A stretch of 64,000 nucleotides of DNA from Dryas octopetala (Eukaryota; Streptophyta; Magnoliopsida; Rosales; Rosaceae): positions 10,141,896 through 10,205,895 of the forward strand of contig OY992837.1 in the NCBI GenBank assembly GCA_963921425.1. Direction: 5' to 3'. This document shows, piece by piece, positions 10,970 to 20,661 of the stretch; position 1 is the stretch's first letter, and each line of letters starts with the position of its first letter. The notes beneath the pieces are model-generated. The model had not been told where the DNA came from and ran no database searches. It saw nothing but the letters and a program-made list of their open reading frames with translations. The position numbers and the translations under genes were made by a program.

Positions 10970-13900
10970 ATGGCATCGAAGTTCTGGACCCAGGTTTTCA
11001 TTTCATCATTGTAGTATTATACAATTTTTATTCATAATTCCCGGCTTCTACATTTCGATAAAATGTTGAAATTGTGTGCTAATTTCTTGTATTTTTTACT
11101 GAATTTTTCGTGTGTTGTTTTAGACTGGCAGCGATTCGGAGGACGAAGAGAGTGAGTATGATGAGGAGGCTTCAGCTACAGGTGGTGAGGCTACCAAACA
11201 AATCGACAACAAGTACCTTAAGAAAAATGCGAGTGACAGTGATGATTCTGATGGCAAAAGCGTGTGGTTCGATCGGTGAAAGACAAGCGATTTTATGAGA
11301 TGAATGCTACTGTTGACAAGATCAAGAATGCCAAGAACATAAACGATTGGGTGAGCTTGCAGGACTGCTTTGACAAGATAAATAAGCAGCTCGACAAGGT
11401 GATGCGCGTCGCAGAGTCTGAGAAAGTGCCTTCTCTGTACATCAAAGCTCTTGTTTTGTTGGAGGAGTTCTTGGGTCAGGCTCTGGCGAATAAGGAGGCT
11501 AAGAAGAAGATGAGTAGTAGCAATGCCAAGGCATTGAACTCGATGAAACAGAAATTGAAGAAGAATAATAAGCAGTATGATGAGTTGATTAATATGTATA
11601 GGGACAATCCGGAGCAGAGCGAGGAGGAGAGGGAGGAGGAGGAGGAGGAGAAGGAGAAAGAGACGGATTCCGAAATTGAGGATCCTACGGATATTGTGAT
11701 GTCGAGTAGTGAAGATGGGGAGGATGAGGAAGACGATGAGAAGGACAGTGGGGATGGCTGGGAGACGAAGATGAGTAAGAAAGATAAGCTCATGGATAAG
11801 CAGTTCATGAAGGACCCTCGCGAGATCACGTGGGATACGATTAACAAGAAGTTCAAGGAGGTTGTGGCTGCTCGGGGCAGGAAGGGGACCGAAAGGTTTG
11901 AGCAGGTTGAGCAGCTTACCTTCTTGACAAAGGTTGCTAAGACTCCTGCACAGAAGCTTGAGATCCTTTTCAGTCTTGTTTCTGCTCAATTTGATGTCAA
12001 GCCTGGTCTCAGTGGGCACATGCCTATAAATGTGTGGAAAAAGTGTGTGCAGAATATGCTTGGAATACTTGACATTCTGGTGCAGTATCCGAACATTTCG
12101 GTGGATGACATGGTGGAGCCTGATGAGAATGAGTCCCAGAAGGGACTGGATTATGATGGGACGGTCAGGGTTTGGGGAAACTTGGTGGCCTTTGTTGAAA
12201 GGATAGATGCTGAGTTCTTCAAGAGCTTGCAGTGCATTGACCCTCACACCCTCGAATACACTGAAAGACTCAGAGATGAGCCTATGTTCTTGATTCTTGC
12301 TCAAAATGTTCAAGAGTATTTAGAGACAGTTGGAGATTTTAAGGCAGCTGCAAAGGTGGCTCTAAGGCGGGTTGAACTCATTTATTATAAACCACAAGCA
12401 GTTTATAATGCCATGAGAAAATTGGCTGACCAGGCAGAAGAGGGTGATAATGGTGAAGGCCAGGAGCCTAAAGCAGTTGAGGATAGTCGGGGTCCATCTG
12501 CATTTGTTGCAACTCCTGAGCTTGTTCCTCGGAAACCCACTTTTCCGGAGAGTAGTAGGGCCTTGATGGATAATCTGGTTTCCGGCATATACAAGTAAGG
12601 AGATGATCGGACTAAAGCTCGTGCACTGCTTTGTGACATTTATCACCATGCTCTTCTGGATGAGTTTTCTACTGCCCGCGACTTGCTGCTAATGAGTCAC
12701 CTGCAAGATAGTATTCAGCATATGGACATTTCAACCCAAATTCTGTTTAATAGGGCCATGGCACAACTTGGTCTGTGTGCTTTTCGGAGTGGACTAATAA
12801 CTGAAGGACATAACTGCCTTTCTGATCTATATTCAGGTGGAAGAGTAAAGGAGTTGCTTGCACAAGGTGTCTCCCAAAGTAGATATCATGAGAAAACTTT
12901 AGAACAGGTGCAGATATATGCTTGTGTTTTGTTTTCCTGTGCAGTTATTCTTTTTATTATCTGCATGAGTGCCTGTGTGGTATTACTTTCTATATGATAT
13001 ATGTATTGATGTGGGAAATAGGAATTGTTTGGAGTAATTATATATGCAACTAGTTACTGTCTTAGTAACTAATGTGTTGGCACCAGGTCGTTAAACAACA
13101 CTATCCAATCATTTAGGATGGATATACCTGTTAACATTTTTATAGCCTATTTGAAGGAAATTTTTAAACATATCTAGCATAGTACTTTTTGTAAGTGCAT
13201 GTGTTACTTTTGTTTTGGTCAGACTCATTCCCATGGAAAATCCTTACATCTTTTCACCTTAGGAGTGAATTAATTTGATTTTCTTTTTTCAGGAAAGGCT
13301 GGAGCGAAGACGACAAATGCCCTACCATATGCACATAAATCCTGAGCTTCTGGAGGCAGTGCATTTGATATGTGCTATGCTGCTGGAGGTGCCTACTATG
13401 GCAGCTAACATCCACGACACAAAGCGCAGAGTGATTAGCAAGACATTCCGGCGGCTGCTTGAAATGAATGAGAAGCAAACGTTCACAGGACCCCCTGAAA
13501 GTGTGAGGGACCATGTAATGGCAACCACCAGGGCCCTTAGCAAAGGCGACTTCCAAAAGGCCTTCAATGTCATCAATTCCCTTCATGTCTGGAAGCGCGC
13601 GAACGTTGTTGAAATTCTCAAGGCTAAGATGAAGGAGGAGGCTATGAGGACCTACCTCTTGACCTACTCCCCCTCCTACAAGACTTTAAGCCTGGAACAA
13701 GTCACCAAGATGTTTGAGCTTTCGGAGGCTCAGACTCATAGCATTGTTAGCAAAATGATGGTCAACGAAGAGTTGCGTGCTCGTTGGGATGAGCCAACCC
13801 GCTGCATTGTTTTCCATGACATTATGCACACTAGGCTGCAGGCTCTCGCTTTCCAGCTGACTGAGAAGCTGTCAATCCTTGTTGAAAGTAACGAAAGGGC

Positions 13901-14198
13901 AATGGAGCTGAGGACAGGTGGTGGTGGGTTGGATCTGCCTATAAGGCGTAGAGATGGTCAGGACTATGGTGCTGGTCCTGCTGGAGCAACTGCTGCGAGT
14001 GGTAGGTGGCAGAATAACTTGTCATACACTCAAGGAAGGCAAGGTGGTGGTGGTGCCTCCGGGCGCCCAGGGTACAATAGATCATTGGCATACGGTCAAG
14101 CTGGTGGAGGGTCAGGGAGGACTGGCTCATCTGCAAGGGGTTCTCATATGGATTCTTCAACTCGTTTGGTCAGTCTACACAGAGGGGTTCGTGCTTGA
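10970..14198 (+). pseudogene. eIF3c-like: eIF3 subunit c gene with a frameshift and an in-frame stop
   Basis: Three coding exons fit the family: 10970-10993 (MASKFWTQ), 11124-12907 and 13293-14198, about 904 codons, close to plant eIF3c. The subunit is a core part of eIF3, which binds the 40S subunit and links it to eIF1 and eIF5. Visible parts are the acidic N-terminus (TGSDSEDEESEYDEEASAT), the conserved [20 protein letters not shown] block, a long Glu-rich segment, a PCI-like C-terminal region and a Gly-rich tail ending HRGVRA. Two faults stand out. Near 11253-11261 one base seems missing (GATGGCAAAAGCG, where family sequence suggests DGQKR), so the N-terminal frame stops at 11277. At 12596-12598 TAA stands where the family has Tyr. 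The rest reads cleanly, so it is a very young pseudogene, a broken allele or an assembly error. The 5' leader probably starts near 10430-10560. Confidence 0.85.
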
Positions 14199-15037
14199 GG
14201 AAACATGGTAGCCACTAGCAAGCCTCAACCCATTCAGTTTGATTGTTTGAATTTATGCTTTTTAGAGGCTCAAGTTTTGGACCTTTAAACTTTGAAAGCT
14301 GGAATTTGGTGTCACTTTTCTTTGCTTTTTGTTATGAGATGGATCATGGATGTGTCATTTTTATGCTTCATCTTCTGGATTTAACTTTATAGCATGCTAC
14401 TCTATTTTAGTTTTGTGCCTGAGCACATTTTAGGAGCTTTGCTTGCAAGCAGATTTGACAAGATCAATAATTGAGATTGCTGGAATAAAAATAAGGTAGA
14501 ACCGTAGAAGAAAAAGGTAGATCACTTTTTTAGATTAGATTCATTCCTTTAACAGTTGGTGGAAAAAGCATATTCCTTTTTTTTAATAAATGTTGTACCT
14601 ATTTTATTTCCTACTTTTACTCATGTCAACAGAATATTTGTAAGGGCAATATTGTAATCGTAATTTTTCTCTTTAAGTGTATATATTATTGAGGAAGTGC
14701 ATTTTTGTAGAATCAACGAGATGAACAACTCTCACTGCACTCTTATATTCAAGCATTATATTCTAGAAGTTTTTTTTATCAATTTTTTTCTAAAGTTTTT
14801 TTTAGTTTAACTTCAATTGCAAAACAGCAAAACAGGAAAATACTAGCTTAGCATTACTATTATCCTGATAAACTCAATCATACTAGGGTGCGATTATATC
14901 AGCACTAATGCATCGGATCTCATCATAACTCGATTTTATAATAAGCTATATTATCTCATTCAAATATCATGCATGAGAAAGTAGATGTTGTTATTGAATT
15001 TGAGGCTAGGCGAATCAAGCCTAGGTGAAAGTGAAAT
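14199..15037. other. eIF3c 3'UTR and spacer
   Basis: The first 200-400 bases are the likely eIF3c 3'UTR. The rest is AT-rich and without a convincing frame. The last bases, up to 15037, are the original target into which hAT copy A inserted. Confidence 0.5.
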
Positions 15038-15591
15038 CAAGGTGTTAAATTTCGATTTTTTAGGGTGTCGAAATCGAAACCCATATTTGTTAAATTTTCA
15101 GGATAATTTCGTCGAAATTATCGAAATTTCGCCGAAATCTTCGAAATTGCAGCGAAATTTTCGGCGGTGAGATCTGGTTTTGGGTTTTGGAAGGCTGGGT
15201 TTTTGGAGAAAAATGGAGCGGTGGCAGGGGGAGATCGAGGGAGAAAGAGGGGGTGGCTGCAGGGGGAGATCGAGGAGAGAGAGGCGACGGTAGGGGGAGA
15301 TGCAGAGAGAGAGAAAAAGGATGAAGAACTGAAGAAGAAAAAACAGTGGAGCGCTGGAGCCTCGTGGGAAAAGAAAGGAAAGGAAAGGAAGGAAAGAAAA
15401 AGAAGAAAAAAAAAAAGAAAAAAAAATTAAAAAAAAATTAAAAAGTTTAGAGTTGATTGAGGTTTGGGTCCTTTGGGCAATTGTAAAGAAAAAAAATGGT
15501 TTGGGGTTTCGTTTGGCCGTTTTGGAGTTTCGTTTAATTGTTTTTAAACCCTAAACTAGTAAATTATAATATATTTCTATATAAAAAATAA

Positions 15592-16139
15592 GAGGAAATT
15601 ACAGATTTAGTCCAGTTATTTTATACCTAGTTCAATTTTGGTCCACAATCTTTTTTAAGTTCTGTTTTGGTCCACTAAATGTTCCACTTATTCAGTAAAG
15701 GTCCATATTTGTTTTCTCAAATTTGGCATGCTTTTTATCCTATCAAATCTCACCCAAATTCAGCGAACATATACTTGTTTTAAAGATATGTATTTCTTCT
15801 TTACAACCATATAAAAATCATTCAAATTGAAGTTCTAAAACTCAAGATAATTGACCCTAAAGTAGGGTACCCGAAACTGCCAATTTTTCAAACTTCACCC
15901 AATCTCAATTTTTTTAGATTATAATACTCCAAATTTGTTTTTATGACTAAGAAATGATGAAATATAACTTATAGTTCAATTATAATTGAAGAAAACACAA
16001 CCCAAATGATTTAAAGTCACAAATCTGGACCTTTACTGAACAAATGAAACAATTAGTGGACCAAAACAGAACTTAAAAAAGATTATGGACCAAAATTGAA
16101 CTAGGTATAAAATAAGTGGACCAAATCTGTAATTTTCTC
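15592..16139. mobile_element. Mutator-like MITE inside hAT copy A
   Basis: Flanked by perfect 10-base direct repeats TAAAAAATAA at 15582-15591 and 16140-16149. The terminal inverted repeats exceed 80 bases: the left begins GAGGAAATTACAGATTTAGT and the right, read backwards, GAGAAAATTACAGATTTGGT, both continuing through TTTTATACCTAGTTCAATTT. There is no coding frame. Terminal GAG(A/G)AAATT with a duplication of 9-10 bases is typical of Mutator-like MITEs. The arms differ at few positions. Confidence 0.88.
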
Positions 16140-16239
16140 TAAAAAATAATTTAAAATACCCTAAAGGGCCTAAACCTTAATATCATATACCATATTCTAA
16201 CAATATAGAATATAGATTATAAAATATATAGGGTTTAGT

Positions 16240-17474
16240 CAAGGAATTGAATTTCGAAATTTTCGACGAAATTTCGCTGAAAATTTCATTTTTTTAGGGT
16301 GTCAAAATCGAAACACATGTTTAATAATTTTTCGGGAAAATTTCGCCGAAATTTATCGAAATTTATCGAAATTTTCGAAATTTTCATATTTTCTATTTTC
16401 TCCAACTTCAAAAATTCACCAAAAATAGCTCGAGACTCCAAATAATTCACCGAAAAATTCTACGAACTTGTATTGATGAGTACTAATTTTCTATAACCTC
16501 AAAATAGTCAAATTGCTTTCAAAAAAATTATGAAAAATCCTACTCTTATAATTTAATTCTGAAAAAAATTATGAAAAATCCTACTCTTATAATCGTCAAA
16601 TTCTTGAATTTTCATTTTCTAAAATTCATTTCCACACAACTAAGCTCTAGAACCACAACCAAAGGTCTAAGTTAATTAAAATAAATTTAAAGAAATTTTT
16701 AATTTCTTTAAACAAACCTTAAAACAAATTTGAAAAATTTAAGTAACAAAATTACCATAAGCCAAAATTTAGGTTGTTACACTTAGTGAAGACAAAGCTT
16801 GGCTAAGTAAGAGACACGGGAAAAAAGGAAGGAAAGATAAAAAATAAAAAAAAAGACTGAAGAAAGAGGCACAGGGAAAAAAAGGAAAGAAAAAAAAAAT
16901 GAGGGGGGGTTTGGGGCCTTTGGGCAATTGGAAAGAAGAAAAAAGGGTTTGAGATTTCTTTTAGTTATTTTAAACCTTAAACTTTAATACATTTCTATAT
17001 AAAAAAAAAAAATTAAAAGTATCCTAAAGGGCTTAAAACCTAAGATCCTAAAAAATATAGAGTATATAGGGTTTAATGTATAGATTATAGAGTATAAAGA
17101 GTATTAGCGTATATAAAATATATAGAGTATTAGGGTTTAGATTATAGTGTATAATTAAATTATACACTATAAAGAATATACTAATTTTGTTTATTCATTA
17201 TACTAATTTTATTTAACAGTATTTGCTCCAGCGCGCATTATATTCACCTTATATCACATGAAACCTACTATATAATTTGATTTCTTCAATGTTTTTTATC
17301 AATTTAGTAGATAATATGTTAAATAAACATATGGTAAAGTTTCATTCAAAATTTTCGTATTTTGATAGCAATTTCCGTCATTTCCATCTAATTTCTGTCG
17401 AAATTTAAAAATCTTCAAAATTTTCGTCGAAATTTCCATCGAAATTTCCTCGAAACTCGAAATTTTATTCCTTG
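16240..17474 (+). mobile_element. hAT-type non-autonomous element, copy B (inside copy A)
   Basis: Flanked by perfect 8-base duplications GGTTTAGT at 16232-16239 and 17475-17482. Ends are CAAGGAATTGAATTTCGAAA on the left and AAATTTTATTCCTTG on the right. Its length is 1235 bases. It has no transposase frame. The sequence is full of TTTCG-type motifs and AT-rich simple stretches. An 8-base duplication and short CAAGG ends fit hAT. It is the same family as copy A, into which it inserted, and is closely similar to copy C in the opposite orientation. Confidence 0.88.
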
Positions 17475-17788
17475 GGTTTAGTGTACTTATTATAGAGTAT
17501 AGATAATATACTAATTTCATTTATTCATTATACTAATTTTATTTAACAGTATTTTTCTTCAGCGTGCATTATATTCATCTTATATCACATGAAACCTAGT
17601 ATATAATTTGGTTTCTTCAATATTTTTTATCAATTTATGGTAAAGTTTCATTCAAAATTTTCGTATTTTGATAGCAATTTCTGTCATTTCCGTCTAATTT
17701 TTGTCAAAATTTAAAAATCTTCGAAACTTCCGTCGAAATTTCCATCGAAATTTTCTCGAAACCCGAAATTTTATTCCTTGGGTAAAAC

Positions 17789-18509
17789 ATGGTGGCAGAG
17801 TGGTTTAGGCATCATGCTTGGCATTTTATATGTAAGTAATTTTATTAAATGATTCATTTTTTATGATGGCTAAATTATTTTAATTTTAAACAAAAATCAT
17901 TACTTATAATGATAATAAAGTAAACAGTAGTGCTAGACATCTCATATTTTTATATCACAATTCATACCACCTTATGTGGCAACTTACATGGCATTCATAC
18001 ATTGAATACTAAAAAATAAAAACAAAAATTCAAAAAGAAAAAGAAAAACCTTGTCCAGTAAAATAATGACACGTAAGATGGTAGAAAAATGTGGTATAAA
18101 AATATGGTACATATAGCATTATTCTAAAGTAAATGATCAATAAGTTCACTATTAACTTTACAAGTAATGATATTGGATTGGATAGTCCAATTCTAAATGG
18201 GTCGTTCCGAGGCATATATGCATGAGTTACTCAACTGAGCTTGGTTTATGTGTGTGGCCCTATTTTGATCTCGATGGCCGATGGCTCAAAAAAGAGAAGA
18301 CCCTCTTTTTATTTTTTTATTATTTTTGTAAAATACTTTTTTTTTGTGATAATTTTTATAAAATAAATTGATACATATATGGTACACATATATATATATG
18401 AGCAAATTGAAAAAATAAATAGAATTTCATTAATCATATAGATTGAAAAGACAACTCCTCGCAGTCCACATATTCAATACAGTCTCGAGAATCGTAATTA
18501 TATTTTTCG
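17789..18509. other. Spacer between hAT copies
   Basis: AT-rich sequence with no gene. TGGCAGAGTGGTTTAGGC near 17803 resembles a polymerase III A box but has no matching B box. A short TA run lies at 18386-18400. Confidence 0.4.
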
Positions 18510-18530
18510 AAGGCTTTTTTGCACTAATAC

Positions 18531-19753
18531 CAAGGAATAAAATTTCGAATTTCGATGGAAATTTCGACGGAAATTTCGAAGATTTTTAAATTTCGACAGA
18601 AATTAGATGGAAATGACAGAAATTTTGAATAAAACTTTACCATATGTTTATTTAACATATTATCTACTAAATTGATAAAAAACATTGAAGAAATCAAATT
18701 ATATAGTAGGTTTCATGTGATATAAGGTGAATATAATGCGCGCTGGAGCAAATACTGTTAAATTAAATTAGTATATTATTTATACTATATAATTTAATTA
18801 TATACTAAAATCTAAACCCTAATACTCTATATATTCTATATACCCTAATACTCTTTATACTCTATAATCTATACATTAAACCCTATATACTCTATATTTT
18901 TTAGGATCTTAGGTTTTAAGCCTTTTAGGATACTTTTAATTATTTTTTTATATATAAATGTATTAAAGTTTAAAGGTTTAAAATAACTAAAAGAAATCTC
19001 AAACCTTTTTTTCTTCTTTCCAATTGCCCAAAGACCCAAAACCCCCCCTCATTTTTTTTCTTTTTTTTTCTTTCCTTACTTTTTTTCCCCGTGCCTCTCT
19101 CTTCAATCTTTTTTTTATTTTTTATCTTTCCTTCCTTTTTTTCCGTGTCTCTTACTTAGCTAAGCTTTGTCTTCACTAAGTGTAACAACCCAAATTTTGG
19201 CTTATGGTAATTTTGTTACTTAAATTTTTCAAATTTATTTTAAGGTTTGTTTAAAGGAATTAGAAATTTCTTTAAATTTATTTTAACTAACTTAGACCTT
19301 TGGTTGTGGTTCTAGAGCTTAGTTGTGTGTAAATGAATTTTAGAAAATGAAAATTCAAGAACTTGACGATTATTATTTTTTCAGAATTAAATTATAAGAG
19401 TAAGATTTTTCATAATTTTTTTGAAAGCAATTTGACTATTTTGAGGTTATAGGAAATTAGTACTCGTCAATACGAGTTCGTAGAATTTTTCGGTGAATTA
19501 TTTGGAGTCTCGAGCTATTTTTGGTGAATTTCTGAATTTGGAAAAAATAGAAAATATGAAAATTTTGATAATTTCGATAAATTTCGATAAATTTCGGTAA
19601 ATTTCGATAAATTTTGATAAATTTCGGTAAATTTCGATAAATTTCGGCGAAATTTTTCCGAAAAATTATTGAACATGTGTTTCGATTTCGACACCCTAAA
19701 AAAACGAAATTTTCGGCGAAATTTCGCCGAAAATTTCGAAATTTAATTCATTG
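18531..19753 (-). mobile_element. hAT-type non-autonomous element, copy C (inverted relative to B)
   Basis: Flanked by perfect 8-base duplications ACTAATAC at 18523-18530 and 19754-19761. It starts CAAGGAATAAAATTTCGAAT and ends AAATTTAATTCATTG, and is 1223 bases long. It is the reverse complement of copy B over essentially its full length. A short tandem array lies near its right end (19565-19650). It has no transposase frame. It sits inside the left terminal repeat of another TIR element, so it is the younger of the two. Confidence 0.9.
19565..19650. repeat. 10-bp tandem array (ATAAATTTCG) in hAT copy C
   Basis: About eight copies of a 10-base unit, ATAAATTTCG or ATAAATTTCGG variants, run in series. 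The matching part of copy B (about 16335-16375) has only two or three units, so the array expanded or shrank after the copies separated. Confidence 0.75.
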
Positions 19754-20661
19754 ACTAATACCACCCATACTATGGGGGTGTGCTCAAATGCCACTTATAG
19801 CTATGAGTTTCTATCAAATAGAAGTTAAAAACACACACGTGTTGGTCACATGTGAGGGCAATTTCATCAAATCACCCCTAAAAGCATGTCAAGCAATACG
19901 AATTTTAGATCTACCTTTCGAAAAAGACCTAAAGTTAGAGCGAGACTAACTGTGAAATTGATTCTGGGGCTGATTTTTGTTGTGGGTTGTTGACAAATTG
20001 AAGGCTGTTGGGAATCTCGACATATACAAGTTGCAGAGATGAGCGATATAGATCTAATGGGGACCCTCCAATCACTAGTAAATGCCTCCCCCTGTGCGAA
20101 ATCTTTCTTGTTCGATTTCTTTTTGTATTCTTTGAACTTTGTTGGTGGGCTTTGGCCTTTGTGTGATTATTGTGTTGTAGGTATGTGGTCATAGTCTTAT
20201 AGACAGATTCATTTACATTCTTTTGAGTTGGAATTGGCCTTCATTCATTTTACATTCTTTTGAGTTGCAGGTTCATTTGAATTGGAAGGCCTTGATTTAT
20301 TTTATTTTCTTTTGAGTTTTAGGTGTTCTTGGTCAACAACTTTTTGGTCAAATGAACAATTTTTTATGTCAAACTTGATTAAATAGATGGAGGGAAGAAC
20401 GGGGTTTGGAGGAAAAGAACTAAAACAACCCAATTTTGGCGCCATTATACATGAGGTGACTGATAAATGTGAGGTAAAACAGGGTTGTATTTTAAAAGAT
20501 GGAAATACCCTTTATTTTAACTCATTTGACATAAACTAACAACAGGTGTTATTTGAGTACATTAGTGAAAGTTTGGGTGATTAATTGTCAAATTTTTTTT
20601 TATAGGTGATATTTGAGCACACCCCCAATAATATGGGTGGTATTAGTGCAAAAAAAGCCTT

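Larger units (their letters stand above)
15038..17780 (+). mobile_element. hAT-type non-autonomous element, copy A (split by two insertions)
   Basis: It begins CAAGGTGTTAAATTTCGA and ends TTTTATTCCTTG, the same imperfect terminal inverted repeats as copies B and C. The flanking 8 bases (AGTGAAAT at 15030-15037, GGTAAAAC at 17781-17788) match at 5 of 8 sites, and the three differences are all transitions, as in an aged target duplication. The two foreign insertions are a Mutator-like MITE (15592-16139) and hAT copy B (16240-17474). Without them copy A is about 940 bases. It is rich in TTTCG/CGAAA motifs. An open frame at 15167-15430 is low-complexity Lys/Glu/Arg/Gly and not a gene. No transposase is visible. 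Confidence 0.75.
18510..20661. mobile_element. TIR element split near its left end by hAT copy C
   Basis: The left arm starts AAGGCTTTTTTGCACTAATA at 18510 and, after the hAT insertion, continues CACCCATACTATGGGGGTGT from 19762. The right arm at about 20601-20661 is its inverted counterpart (GAGCACACCCCCAATAATAT then GGGTGGTATTAGTGC, ending AAAAAAAGCCTT). Without copy C the element is about 920 bases. The interior has no recognisable protein. No convincing target duplication was seen, so the superfamily is unresolved, though the long arms suggest Mutator-like. Confidence 0.65.

Noticed and set aside
11120-12313. Long minus-strand frame of 397 codons across eIF3c
   Set aside because: It is the antisense shadow of a coding exon; its Leu/Ile-rich product reflects the Glu/Lys-rich sense strand.
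15167-15430. Plus-strand open frame rich in Lys, Glu, Arg and Gly
   Set aside because: It lies inside hAT copy A, is low complexity and has no recognisable domain.
17800-17830. tRNA-like A box (TGGCAGAGTGGTTTAGGC)
   Set aside because: No B box, cloverleaf or terminator follows at the right distance.
19935-20192. Minus-strand frame inside the TIR element
   Set aside because: No recognised domain; lies wholly inside a non-autonomous element.
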